Shown: piece after piece, positions 32,490 to 44,088 of the stretch | Position numbering within the stretch: position 1 is the first letter of the stretch | Layout of the letters: every line of letters starts with the position of its first letter | Origin: Melastoma dodecandrum | Taxonomy: Eukaryota > Streptophyta > Magnoliopsida > Myrtales > Melastomataceae | DNA: 64,000 nucleotides | Reading direction: 5' to 3' | Assembly: GCA_029817715.1 (NCBI GenBank) | Contig: JARUPY010000395.1 | Location: forward strand, 806,001 to 870,000 | Notes under the pieces: model-generated | Databases searched by the model: none | What the model saw: only the letters and a program-made list of their open reading frames with translations | What the model was told of the DNA's origin: nothing | Translations under genes and position numbers: made by a program

Positions 32490-33621
32490 GCTGGCAAATG
32501 TTTTCTCGATGTAGGTTCGTAGTTATCAATAATCGCTTCAATGTTCTTCGGTGGAGATTCGGTTTATCGTTGTTAAAATCTATAGGGCAATAACAGGTGG
32601 AAAGGAAATGCCCGCCATTTTTGAAATAAACTTACAAATGGATCAACTTAGTACTCGTCGATGCCAGTTAACTTGGGACACAGATGTTATATCTTTGTCC
32701 TCAGAAAAACTACAAGCCCGCCTAGCAGACGGAATATGTACTAGCTTTGCCATGGCTTGGGCTATAGTTGACAATCATAAGCTGGAGTACATGCAATTGC
32801 ATCGGCCAGCTTATTCTGGTTGAGATCAAGACATTAAATATGGCATTGGTCCAGCTCGAACAAGGTAAGGAACAGAGATGTCATGTGTCCTTATTTAAGT
32901 AATACTGCGAGAAAAACATGCATTGTTTTCTCCATATTACAAGGAATAGTTGATGGCATCGCTGGCAAATGTTTTATCAATGTTCTTCGGTGGAGATTCC
33001 GCTTATCATTGTTAACATCTACAGGACAAGAACTGGCGCTTTGCCATTTTCTTTGTCCTAAGAAATATTACAACGCCGGCTAGCAGAGGCCATGGCTTAG
33101 GCTATAGTTGACAATCATAAGCTGGCGGAACATACAATTGCATCGGCCAGCTAATTCTGGTTGGGATCAAGACATTGAATATGGCGTTGGTCCAGCTCGA
33201 ACAAGGTAAGGAACAGAGATGTCGTGTGTCCTTATTTAAGTAATACTGCGAGAAAAACATGCATCATTTTCTCCATATTACAAGGAATAGCCTCTGGCAT
33301 CGCTGGCAAATGTTTTATCAATGTTCTTCAGTGGAGATTCTGTTTATCATTGTTAACATCTACAGGGCAAGAACTGGCACTTTGCCATTTTCTTTGTCCT
33401 AAGAAAAAATTTACAACACCGGCTAGCAGAGGCCAGCTCTGGCTATTGTTGGCAATATAAGCTGGCGAAACATACAATCTTGTCGGATGGCTTACTCTGG
33501 TTGGGATCAAGACATTCAATATGGCGCTGGTCAGGCACGAACAATGTGAGGAATAGGATGTCGTGTTTCCTTATTTAAGTAATATTGCGAGAAAAACACG
33601 CATCGTTTTCTTGATAAAATG
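32490..33621. repeat. Tandem array of about 341-bp units (DUF26 5'-flank derived)
   Basis: CCAGCTCGAACAAGG starts at 32851 and 33192, and a diverged copy starts near 33532, giving periods of 341 and 340 bp. A more diverged unit precedes them from about 32490. Each unit holds GGCATCGCTGGCAAATGTTT, ATGTTCTTCGGTGGAGATTC, GAACTGGC(G/A)CTTTGCC and CATAAGCTGG. Short frames in each unit (MCPYLSNTARKTC) are part of the repeat and not genes. The same unit flanks DUF26 copies A, B and C and appears at 47833-48120. Confidence 0.88.
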
Positions 33622-33731
33622 ATGCAGACAAAAGTATTACGAAAGAAGATACATAGGATAAGCCTTCTCGCGCTATGATTAGTTTAAAATATAACTTGCT
33701 TCACATCTTATTATGCGAAGGGCGGAATAAC

Positions 33732-33944
33732 TCAATTTGTACAATTAGACAAAATTTGGCCTAGCTGGAGATTTTGATCATTGCTCACAGATGGAGATGG
33801 TTGATCTTTGTCATTCGCACGAGGAAATATAAGGCCATGTCCTTCTTCGTGTCGGTTGGATTCAGTTGAGTCATCTAACCGATTTCGTAGCCTTGTCGAA
33901 TCAAACCCGTCACCTCGTACGTAGTCAAACTCGTAGGTTTCCAC
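33732..33944 (-). CDS. Unrecognised 70-codon ORF downstream of DUF26 copy B
   Basis: The frame reads METYEFDYVRGDGFDSTRL, RNRLDDSTESNRHEEGHG and ends LQLGQILSNCTN. A nearly identical frame lies downstream of DUF26 copy C (59591-59803) at the same distance, and a decayed third copy is at 37283-37390. The start ETYEFDYV recalls the end of the DUF26 domain (RYESYKFDFI), so it might be an old downstream exon of a longer DUF26 gene. That is inference. Confidence 0.35.
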   Translation of the reverse strand: METYEFDYVRGDGFDSTRLRNRLDDSTESNRHEEGHGLIFPRANDKDQPSPSVSNDQNLQLGQILSNCTN

Positions 33945-34416
33945 TTTACATATAACTTTTAGTATTGATAATTCATTCGTTTAGTTACATCCCCATGTCT
34001 GCATTTCATGAAATATGCATTACTTGAAATCGCTTAATAATATATTCTTAAGTGCTTTTGGAAATCAATATGCATTACTTGAAATCAATAACTGTATATA
34101 AGACACTCGCAGTTTTGGCTCAGGTCCTCCAAATGAAATCGTAAAGTTAAACATCATTGAATACAATAATTATCATTAAATTTAAAGTGTTTCGCCTGAT
34201 TCTAAACATTTGAGTTTGAATGATAGCCACATACCTGAAAATTATTATTAAATTTATTCGTTAAAGTACATCGAAGTCGAGGTTCCAACCAGGTTTCACA
34301 TTCGGTCTTATTGTTTTAACCACAAGGGAATCGAATGACGGGGGGCATGGAACTCCCCACTTATTGCAATGATATAACACACATTGTGCCCGGAAGCGAC
34401 GGAACCGTGCACTTTT

Positions 34417-34818
34417 TTACCAGATGAAGTCGAATTTGTATGACTCGTACCTTAGTCGGCAGTTGATAGCCTTCACTTGACCCCCTATCACGCCGAGGCA
34501 AGTGTTGAGGTTGTACAGGGCTAAGATCAGACACTCACGGCAAATCTTTGCATGTACCCGTCCGTTGCAGGCTCCGTGTGCCCAAAAGGGGATAGCTTGT
34601 CCGTTTACAATGATCGAAGTCCAGATCATGTAGCTGTACTGCTTGGTTGGAACTGTGTTGATCAAGGAAGCTGTTTGAGACATTGCTACCGAAGAGTAGT
34701 ACAAATTCATTGTGTTGCTGCAGAGGTGTACAATGATATCTTCTGCAGCCGATTTCCTTCGACAAGCCAAAAACGTTGCCAGGACGATCATAACCTTCCT
34801 GAAGGAACGAGCCTCCAT
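34417..34818 (-). CDS. Secreted single-domain Gnk2/DUF26 protein, copy B
   Basis: 133 residues, start MEARSFRKVMIVLATFLA (signal peptide). The DUF26 signature C-X8-C-X2-C (CNGRVHAKICREC) is at residues 84-96, with further Cys at 33, 107 and 120. The reading frame is complete and intronless, in the same position and length as copies A and C. Compared with copy A, changes are mostly substitutions without indels. It differs from copy C mainly in the region before the signature (TKQYSYMIWTSII). Flanks are shared with copy C over more than 1 kb, so B and C are the youngest pair. Likely apoplastic; function not shown. Confidence 0.86.
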   Translation of the reverse strand: MEARSFRKVMIVLATFLACRRKSAAEDIIVHLCSNTMNLYYSSVAMSQTASLINTVPTKQYSYMIWTSIIVNGQAIPFWAHGACNGRVHAKICRECLILALYNLNTCLGVIGGQVKAINCRLRYESYKFDFIW

Positions 34819-34880
34819 TTCTTCAATCGCAGGCCACTTTTGTTGGGTTTCCTCATCCTCGGCGCAATATTATTCCATCC

Positions 34881-34887
34881 TTATATA
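34881..34887 (-). promoter_or_regulatory. TATA box of DUF26 copy B
   Basis: TATATAA followed by GGATGG on the minus strand, about 63 bp upstream of the start codon at 34818. Confidence 0.6.
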
Positions 34888-35371
34888 CTAAATAGACAAC
34901 CGATATAGTCGAGAGCTGAATAGGTTATGCCGTCGGTGGCAAATGTTTTCTTGCTTACATTCGTAATTACCAATAATCGTGTCAACATTCTTACATCTGA
35001 TAGGCAAGAACCGGCAGAAATGAAATGCCCGTTGCCATTTTTGAAATAAACTTACGAATTGATCCACTGAGTACTTGATAAAAACCAGCGTCGCTGTCTT
35101 CATATAAAGGTTATTAAATTGATGTAAACAAAGTACAGTGAAAGAAGATGCTTTACGCCTTCTTTCTTATTAGTTTAAAATATGAGTCGTGTCGCATGTT
35201 GTTATAAGTATGGCGAATATAACTCAGTTCGTGCGATTAGACAAAATTCAGCCTAGCTGGAGCTTTTGGTCATTGCTCACGCATAAGCATTGCTCACAGC
35301 TGGAGAGGATTGATCTTTGTTATTCACACAAAGAAATAATGATGGATAGTTAATGTACACTAAGAAAATAC

Positions 35372-37274
35372 TGACGGATCGTTAATGTACACTAAGAGGG
35401 GGCTGAATTAGTGATTTTAACTTTTTATGCTTTATCAGTGCAAGCGAAAACGTACTGTGTCACAACAGAGCATTCCATAGATTATGAGATCTGCTTCACT
35501 GTAACCGTTACGATTTGATCGAGTAGATTTTCATACGAGTGTTTGCGCGATTGTAACGGGCACAGTAGTTTATAGTGGTTCGGCATTAATCGACCTATAT
35601 CCACTTTTCACCGTAGAGATGATTCCACCATATAAATATAATGGGTATAAATGAACCTTTTGCATTAGGTTTTCGGTATCTCAATAAGTGAGATTTAAAA
35701 TCCTTTATAAGAGGAGATCACTCATGGGTAACGATCAACTTCTTACACAGTGGATGTCTTCGCGTTTCCAACAGAATAATGCTCACACTCAGCAGTTGAT
35801 TGCTCAAAGGATTTCCACATAATATGTTGCCGCTTAGACGTAATCATGTCTTTCAAAGCACAAAGACAACATTGTGTTAGAGTATAAACCCTCATAAATA
35901 ATTCCTTATAGTGACGGAACGACTTCTCAAAGAGCAGCTCGTTTCTGGTTCACAATAGAGGAATGCTTCAGTACTTAATAGCTTAGCAGAGGATTTTCAC
36001 ACAGCTTTTATCTCTTCTCAATATGAGCCTGTAAGCACTCAAGAGACGACCATAAAGAGTTAGAGAACAAAAGTGATAAAAAGGGAATGGTTCCTCACAC
36101 AACGGAACCTGACTTCTCACACAGCGAAGTCGGGTATCCGTCCTACACTCAGTTTGGACATGCACAGTTACCACAACCGTGACTCACTATACTGCATACC
36201 CAGTGCCTATAGTGGAATTTTCAGCTCCGGCGGCTTTCACGCAACCTGCTCTACTGTCCCTCTGTATCAAGAGTTCGAGACTTCTGCACAGCACCCCTGT
36301 GCTCGGGAGGACCTCTTTCCACTCTCATGGCGTTCTCAATTTCTACGCTACCCTGCAAGCATGAGACTTCTGGCACGCACCCGTGTGCGTGTCTAACTGC
36401 TCAAACTCCGTGGGTTCGAGACATTTCTGCGAAAAGACACGACAAAAACAGCTTCTTATAGATGGGTTGGCAACTGGTTACTGCAACCAAAACAGGTAGT
36501 CACTTAGCTTCCCTAAGACGATTCCCCAACCACTCGCTGAACGCACCGAGGGTACTCAGTCTCTCTCACGACGACCAAGGTGGCACACGGCCCTTGGCAC
36601 TCCCATACGCAGATTACGAGAGGTAAGAACCAGGCGATCACTTAGCACCTTTCATTCTCCTCCGAACACACAGCTCACACAGGTTCTCAAAGCTTCACAT
36701 AGATCATACAGGCTTTGGAGAAAAACACAGACTACACAGATTCGTTGTAAGGTGTATGAATGTCATCTGGTTTCAATAGAGAATGAATTAGATAATTCGT
36801 TTCCCAAATACCAGGCTTGAGCAAGATGTAATCAGGATCAACGTACAGTTGCTGAATGGTCACAACAACCAAGAAGGAAGGAAGTTTTTATCAGCTTTCC
36901 TAATTCATATGATTTAATTCAATCATTATTATAATTTATCTTATTGTTGTTTCAATCACTAGCAACGACATAATCGAAATAATTATATTCCTTAATGACC
37001 GTTGGGATAAGAGAGGAAATAACATATTGTTATAATTAGAGATTTTAGTTTCAAATCTCTCTCAAACTTTGCTATCCAATCAACACACGTAATTATCTGA
37101 ATAAAATAATATAATTAATCATTAAATATGATTAAATCACAAGAAGTTGGAATAATAATTATTTCTTCATTTTGATAATTGTAGCAAACTAATGCAACAC
37201 ACTTCTCAAGCATAGCGACACACTTCTCAAGTACTACAACAACGCATTTCTCATCATCAAAACTAAGTTTAACA
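35372..37274 (-). mobile_element. Solo LTR of a Sirevirus related to Sirevirus B
   Basis: It begins TGACGGATCG and ends AAGTTTAACA, aligning end to end with the LTRs of Sirevirus B (TGTTGGATCG...CAGGCTAACA). It is flanked by the perfect 5-bp duplication AATAC (35367-35371 and 37275-37279). Internal landmarks shared with Sirevirus B include TAGTGGTTCGGC and CAGCACCCCTGTGCTCGGGA. It is clearly more diverged from both Sirevirus B LTRs than they are from each other. Orientation is taken from that alignment. No internal element sequence is present, so it arose by LTR-LTR recombination. Confidence 0.9.
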
Positions 37275-37282
37275 AATACAAT

Positions 37283-37390
37283 GACATGTCTTTCTTCATG
37301 TTGAGTGGTGAGTCGATCTAGCCAATTCCGTAGTCTTTTCAAATCAAACCAGTCGCCTCATATGTAGTCGAACACGTAGGTTTCCACTCT
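37283..37390 (-). pseudogene. Decayed copy of the ETYEFDYV ORF, split by the solo LTR
   Basis: The minus strand reads VETYVFDYI, a stop, then GDWFDLKRLRNWLDRL and HEERHVIVF, matching METYEFDYVRGDGFDSTRL and RHEEGHGLIF of 33732-33944. Its continuation lies on the other side of the solo LTR (about 35225-35340), so the LTR inserted into this copy. Confidence 0.6.
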
Positions 37391-37678
37391 GCTCCGGCCA
37401 TCCGGTTTCCGTAATCCTCACCCAATGGATGTAGTTGGTTGAGAGTAACAAGTCTAATGTTTTTCCTATTGGGATCAAAATGATGCAATTTTATTGTTGA
37501 TTACTCAGCAAGACTCATTTGGCAGAATAAAATCGACTGCTGTGGATATGAGTTAAGATGAAGCCAGAGGTTATCGTTTGATGAGGATGGCCGAAAATGC
37601 AAGTTCCTTGACGCGAAGTTATTCAGTTGGAGAATATGGATATATTCCATCAGAGCGTAATCTCTTCACATGAGATTG

Positions 37679-37978
37679 TTATAATCCACGATGAAAATGA
37701 CGAGGAAGATCAGTAAACAAAAAAAAAATCCAATCATTTAACGATCTTGAACTCAGCCGCCACGGCACCTCTGGAAGATCCTGCCTGTACAGCCGGCTCG
37801 TTTTCTGGAGGAACAGGACCAGCATGAGAATTATGATCACAAGGAAGCATAGACAGCACAGCGTGAAGAGGATCGATGACACAGGTCCCTCCTCGCCTCC
37901 CTCCTCTTCTTCCTCCTCTTCATCTCCTCCCCCCGTTAGCCCCTCGAGGATCTCCACGAAGAAGCTGAGGTACGACAC
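37679..37978 (-). CDS. Putative small membrane protein with Glu-rich segment, unrecognised
   Basis: A 99-codon frame: MSYLSFFVEILEGLTGGG, then a run of Glu/Gly (DEEEEEEEGGEEG), one hydrophobic segment at about residues 36-58 (ILFTLCCLCFLVIIILMLVL), and a basic C-terminal region (KTSRLYRQDLPEVPWRLSS). The same frame extends upstream past a stop near 37992 (LVPSIMLGVFGIFK), suggesting a longer ancestral protein. Layout resembles the small membrane protein at 22893-23114 but the sequence differs. It could be chance coding in low-complexity DNA. Confidence 0.35.
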   Translation of the reverse strand: MSYLSFFVEILEGLTGGGDEEEEEEEGGEEGPVSSILFTLCCLCFLVIIILMLVLFLQKTSRLYRQDLPEVPWRLSSRSLNDWIFFLFTDLPRHFHRGL

Positions 37979-39380
37979 GATGTTGGGACCTTACTTGAAT
38001 ATCCCAAACACACCCAGCATGATCGATGGCACCAATGTTGAAGGCCCCTCATCATTTCCCACCATCTCTCCTTTCCTTTCCTGTTACATCACAAGAACAA
38101 ATCCCTTGCTCCTCCAAGGACATAAAAAGAGATGGATTCGCATCGCTAATCCAACGCGATTAAGTTTGGGATTAGTTGAACCATTTGCAACGACTATGGA
38201 TTGGATCATATATAAAATAATATTCATGTTGTTTATATGGAATTAAGACTTGAGAGTAAGGGACAATGACTAACCTCCACCAACTCTTCTTCCCATCCCC
38301 AACATGAAACATTAAAAATGTCAGAATCGACAAGAGTTCTCACCGATACAAGGCTTAGAACTGGATACTGAATGTCATCGATCCCTTGCTCTCGCATTGT
38401 ACAATTAGAGGGCATACGTACAAAAACTGAAGAACCCATTACATAACAGATCACCAAAAGTAAAATAAATTAACTCTGTAACTTTCACGTCGTCTTATCA
38501 TAATATCGATGAACATAGTCTGGTGACCCTGATTTCGACGAATGATTTAACAATTCATAGTGATTTTGACAAAGGAAACTTCATGCCCAGTTGCTTAAAC
38601 AGGCAAAAAACTAGAATACAATATAAGCATCCATTGGCATAAAGCTCTCTCTCTCCATCAAATCCAGTAAATAAGATGAGGACTGAGGAAGGACATATAT
38701 TTGTACATGATAAAGTAAACACACTAGCACTCCCGAAAGGATTCATCATTTTCAATCACAGATATGGAGCAAAAGGCACGCTCCTACGTGGTTTACGTAA
38801 AGTCAGCCAATGTCATTAGGGCCCTAGGTAATATATCTCCTCGACTATCGAATCTGCCAAGCTTCCTGACCGTACAGTTCAGATCCAATCAAGAGGTCGG
38901 GCTTTAGCGAAGATGCTGCTCATAGAAGTCGATTTAATTTTCAAAAGGAAGTATGTTGAATCATTTAAACCACAAGCAAAGTCAATCAATGTAATGACTA
39001 TATAACTTCAGTTTAGGTCAAGGTGGTTGGACACTAGACGAGGTAGTTCGCCTTGAGAAAGTTGTTGTACACCATGACCTGCTTTCCATCCGAATATAAT
39101 CAAAGGCAACACGAAGATGAACTAATCATTAGCCAACGGAATTGTCTCATCCTATATCCGTCTAATCAAGTTGCTCGTTTATAGGCCAATCAATTCACTT
39201 TAGCCAATCACATTCATCTATCATGAAACTGATATATACATTTACAACCACTCAATGGCTAAAATAATTTAAATACTTCGCAAAATAGAGGAGATAAGAG
39301 TACGTCAATATATTTGAGATGCGGTCGAGAGAAACCCAGGTGAACTTACAGCACTTCAAATCAAACTCATTAATTTTTTT
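37979..39380. other. No confident gene
   Basis: Short minus-strand frames at 38233-38457 and 38555-38755 have exon-like look (for example SSVFVRMPSNCTMREQG with a GT after it), but I recognise no family and cannot join them. They could be exons of one decayed gene together with 37679-37978. Confidence 0.3.
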
Positions 39381-39384
39381 TTTT

Positions 39385-41950
39385 TGACAAGGCAAAGTGC
39401 AGCACTTTCTCAGTAACAAAAAGATAGGAGTATAACTAAACAATCACATGAGTTCTTTGTTATATCTGAACTATCTCGTTTTCATCTCTAATCAAAAGTA
39501 CCCTTTTCTCCCCAATTACTTTCAACTTAAAATTATGATATATTAACTTAATATATTATTTATTTTCATCTTAAAATTGTTAAATTAAATTTTTTTATAC
39601 AACATTTCACCAAAAAAATATTGAATTTGAGAATATGGTATCAGAGTAAAGTGATGGATTCGAATTTTTAAAGAAATTATATAATTTTAATTTGATTAAA
39701 TTTCAGGACCAGTGAGATGCTTTATTCTTCGCTTTGAATTTAACTATTAATAATTAGGTTTCTTTCAAAATTACAATAATACATTAACTGGTTATATTAT
39801 TTTTTATCTTTAAAAAATTGTTAAAATTATTGAATTAATTGAGAATATGATATGTGAATGAAGACACATACTATCTAAAATTATATTTCCATTTTGCTTA
39901 TGTAGGTTAAAAATTGGGACTAAATTGTTCGCTTAAAATACTTTTGTTTTATTCTTGGAATGGATTATTAACCGTATGATCATAAAAAAGTCGAGGATAA
40001 ATTTGAGAAATTCTATAATATTCCTGTACAGTATTTTTTGAAAAATATTTTTTTCCGTATCTTTCTCCTATATCAATTTTATCGGATATTATTTTTAAAT
40101 TCATCACTGACAATATGTTTCGAAGATATGTTATTTTGAAATTTTTTAATTAGTTTTTAACGATTTTTTACAACTTTATTTTACGGTTATTTTAAAGATG
40201 GATTTGTAAAGAAAAATAAAAATTTATTATTATTATTATTATTGTTGTTGTTGTTGTTGTTATTATTATTATTTGAATTCAAAAGTTTAGTGTATGGTTG
40301 GTATTTGAAATCATTAAAATTTTAAAATATTTTTATTATACGATAGATTGGATTAAGAATTTTAATTCGGGATTTATAGCAGGTTTAGAAAGTATCTTAC
40401 AATCCCATATTATTATTTTTTGAAATTATATAAAATTTTACCTTAAATTAAAAATATTTTTTTATTTTAAAAATCAAATATGAAATTTGAAAATTTTCAC
40501 TTTTTAGTATAACAATTTGAAAATTCTACAGGAATGCGCCGCCAAACAATAATTGTATGTTACATAGACTATAATATATTATCTATCAATATATTACGTA
40601 GGCAAAGTGCAGCTCCTTCTCCGTAACAGAAAGATTTGATTATAACATTAGTAAGCAATCACACCCGGCAGGAGAAGGTTGAACGTCCGGAGAAAGGCGC
40701 CGAAGAAACTTTCTCCCTTCCTTCAATTGCTCATCAAACATCTTCAACTCCATCTGCACCTCCTCAACCACATATCTCATGCGGTCGGTGTCTTCAATAG
40801 CGTCTACAGATATCTCATTATATCTGAATTATCTAGTTATCGTAATTGAAAGTATCATCTCCTCCCCAATTTCTTTCAAATTTGAAATTATGATATACTA
40901 ACTTAATATATTATTTATTTTCAACTTTTAAATTAAACTTTTTTATATATACTTTTAAAAAAATTATTGAATTTGAGAATATGGTATCAGAGTAAAGTGA
41001 TATATTATATTTTGCAAAACGTATATAATTTTAATTTTTAAATTCTAGGACTAGTGAGCTACTTTATTCTTTGCTTTGAATTTAACTATTAATAATCAGG
41101 TTTCTTTTTAAATTACAATGATATATTAACTCATTATATTATTTTTTTATCTTTAAAAAGTTATTAAAATTATTGAATTAATTGAGAATATGGTATGTGA
41201 GTGAAGTCATGTACTATCTAAAATTCTATTTGCATTTTTTTATTTTTTCAAATATTGGGACTAAGTTGTCCGCTTAAAATACTTTTGTTTTATTCTTGGC
41301 ATCGATAATTAACTGTATAATCATCCAAAATATATCAATGACAAATTTGAAAAATTCTAAAATATTTCTAGACAATATTTTTGGAAAAAACTATTTTTTA
41401 GTTTCTTTCTTCTATATCAATTTTATCAGATATTATTTTCAAATTGACAATATGTGGGGAAGATATGTTATTTTAAAATTTTTGATGTAATTTTTAACGA
41501 TTTTTTCAACTTTAGTTTATGCTAATTTTAAAGACAGATTTGTAAAGAAAAATGAAAGTTATAAATATTTTTGCATAAATTTTATGTATTTATTATTATT
41601 GTTGTTGTTATTATTATTTGAATTCAAAAGTTTAGTGAATGGTTGGTATTTGAAATCATTAAAATTATAAAATATTTTTATTATAACAACAGATTGGATT
41701 AAGATTTTTAATTCGGGATTTATAACAGGTTTCGAAAGTATCTTACAAATACAATCCCAAATTATTGATGGACCTTCTTTAATTATTATTTTCAAAAATT
41801 TTTAAAATTTGACATTAAATTAAAAATATATTTTTTATTTTAAAATCAAATATGAAAATTGAAAATTTTCATTTTTTAGTATAACAATTTAAAAATTTTA
41901 TCGAAATGCGGCGCCCAATCAAGAATAATTGTACATTACATCGACTATGG
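39385..41950. repeat. AT-rich direct duplication of about 1.2-1.35 kb
   Basis: The block starting GCAAAGTGCAGC(A/T)C at 39392 recurs at 40601. ACTTAATATATTATTTATTT, GAATATGGTATCAGAGTAAA, TGAATTCAAAAGTTTAGTG and the end block AATGCG(C/G)CGCC appear in both copies in the same order. ATT/GTT trinucleotide runs lie at 40229-40273 and 41588-41620. Each copy includes TGGTATCAGAG, like a retrotransposon primer site. No gene is seen. Confidence 0.82.
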
Positions 41951-42555
41951 TACGGGCCTAAGATCGGATCTTAAGGCCCAATACAATTCGGGCAGCCGTC
42001 GAATGCCGATGCGGTCACCCAACATTCCATCTCCTCTGAACCTTGGACAGGTCTAGAAAGCCTCACATGGTTGGTGACAAGAGCAAATCAAAATGATAAC
42101 TCATCAGACAACGAATGTTGTCTCAGCTATGCATTTTCCTTACACCAACGAATGTCATACTCCAGTAACAAATCAAAACATATAATTATGTGATCACATT
42201 ACACGACCCTCAATAACTCGAATCACGTGTTTTCTCCAAACAATTGCCCTATGAAGCCTTTAAATTTAGATCGGCAATGGATAACCTTGTTGGCCTAGGA
42301 CGGTAAGAGTGTAGGGAATCCAATGAAAGAAATAGAGAGAGGCAAGTTGTTGATAGGGTGGTGGTGGTGGTGTCGTCGTCGTTGCCGCCCCCCCCAACAA
42401 GTATGCCATGTGCAATTGAATTTTTTGTGTGATAGCCAAAATCAAAGGGAAGAAACATTGATCACATAAGGATAGAGTTGGTAGGAGAAGAAGATGGGGG
42501 GACTCAAAAGAGAAAACTCAATCTTGGGTAGTTGGGGAATGTTCGAACTTACATC
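41951..42555. other. No gene seen
   Basis: Mixed-composition sequence with a GGTGGTGGTGGTG and TCGTCGTCG run near 42358-42380. Frames are short and low-complexity. Confidence 0.4.
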
Positions 42556-42559
42556 GAGA

Positions 42560-43240
42560 AAACATTTGCCAGCGATGCTATAAACTATTCAGTTCGACTA
42601 TATAGGTTGTTTATTTACATCTAGCTTTCAGGCACAATGTACCTCACGTGTCATATCATTCCAATATCATCGCTCCCTGCCCTTCGATTCCCTCGTGGTT
42701 AAAACAATAAGACCGACGTGCCGACGTGAAACCTGGTTGGTTCAGATCATTGTAACCTCGGCTTCGATAATGTACATTAACAAATAAATTAAATCATCAT
42801 CAATTTTTAGTCCCCTTCAGTCTCCTTTGCAGATGTTCTATGGCTATCCTTCAAATCCAAATGTTTAGAATCAGAATTGTGGTGAAACACTTTACGTTAA
42901 CTTTTGTATTTCATGCGATTTAACTTGTTGGTTTGATTTGGAGGACATGAGCAAATATTGTGACATTCTCTTATGCACTAATTGAGACCACCCCACTTAA
43001 ACTATCTCCTTATTTATTCAATAATAATTAGGGGTTGAATAAGTGCTACTTCCATTTAATTTCAGAGGTTGGACAACGTGCGGGTGTAATACAGAGGAGC
43101 TTTGAACGGTACACGTGGTGATAATGATTTTTTGTCACCAGTCACCCCCACGTTGATGCCAAGGCCAAGGGATTCAATTGTCCCATCCCTCTCAACCAGG
43201 AGATAATCTGGAACAGAGGACTCCCTTCCTTTGGAGAAGG
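42560..43240 (+). repeat. Inverted copy of the neprosin/DUF26 spacer
   Basis: The reverse complement matches 32000-32540 and 23230-23640: AACATTTGCCAGCGATGC, CAATAAGACCGACGTG, TTGGTTTGATTTGGAGGACA and TTATTTATTCAATAATAATT are shared in reversed order. It includes a degraded neprosin tail-exon start around 43060-43200 on the plus strand. Confidence 0.8.
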
Positions 43241-43365
43241 TAAGAAAACTTTCGTATGCTTTCTTGTTCTCTGACTCCTACCCTCTGCTGATCTTTCTCA
43301 CCTGCCACTCTCCTTGCGCCCATACGAACACAAGCGGCTAGTGATACAGAAGTCGAGACTCCCAT

Positions 43366-43668
43366 GAGCTACCCGGCGATCTCCATGCCCCACCACCTTT
43401 CCCGACTGCCGAGATAGCTTGGATCTCTATCTTGGCACTTATAATTCTAGGCTTTGTTGCAGTTGCTCTGTGGTACATTTTCAAGCTCGTGGGAGGCGGC
43501 GAGATGGGTGCCGAGGCAGCCCCTCATGTTGATCCCCAGGAAGTCATCTCCGAAGCGTCCTATCCAGCGACTGATAACAGAGACCACCCCTCGGCCACAC
43601 CCGTGCCCTTCTCCATCGGCTTAGATAGAGAGAGAATTGACGGATTGAGAATTCAATATGAGATGTAA
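43366..43668 (+). pseudogene. Inverted copy of the small membrane protein, frameshifted
   Basis: The plus strand gives PMSYPAISMP, then after a frame break PPPFPTAEIAWISILALIIL, GFVAVALWYIFKLVGGGEMG and AEAAPHVDPQEVISEASYPA, ending at 43668. It aligns with the protein at 22893-23114 but extends 22 residues farther (TDNRDHPSATPVPFSIG). A frameshift lies near 43400. From an internal ATG at 43432 the membrane segment and tail are still open. Confidence 0.6.
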
Positions 43669-44088
43669 TCAATGATTACGAGCATGATAAGACGGTTTAT
43701 TTTATAATTTTTAAATCAGGGATATTGTTTTCCTCAAATATTGATTAGTGGGATAAGAATGACCGAAGATGGTGGGCATTATTTGGGAAAAATATATATT
43801 TTCCTTCTCGGTGAATTTTTTGGCTCATTCATTCTTTCTGAAAATTTTCCATGTTTCCTTTTTTTTTCTTTTGTGGGCCGGTGATTGTGAGAAGATTTGG
43901 GATTCCTAATGATTTCTTTAGCTGTCACGTGCGTTGAATCTGGACATATGGTGAATGTCGCGGAATGTGAAAAAGAAATCATGCAATCTCCTCCCTCGCA
44001 TTTCCAGAAGAGAGAGCAATTCGATGTCGCGAGGCGTTTTTCTTTTTTCTTTTCCTTCCCCCATTCTTTCTTAGAGTGTCCAAGAGGG

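Noticed and set aside
32883..33460. Repeated frames beginning MCPYLSNTARKTC
   Set aside because: They repeat with the 341-bp unit and have no conserved start or motif beyond it.
36073..36396. 107-codon plus-strand frame (and 49061-49297, 58091-58327)
   Set aside because: The same frame is in all three related Sirevirus LTRs and changes length with point mutations; part of the LTR.
40229..40273. ATT/GTT trinucleotide runs considered as part of a CRISPR-like or regulatory array
   Set aside because: Simple microsatellite without spacers; nothing in the window resembles a CRISPR array.
41559..41795. 78-codon minus-strand frame with poly-Asn
   Set aside because: Poly-Asn comes from the microsatellite at 41588-41620; the rest is AT-rich noise.
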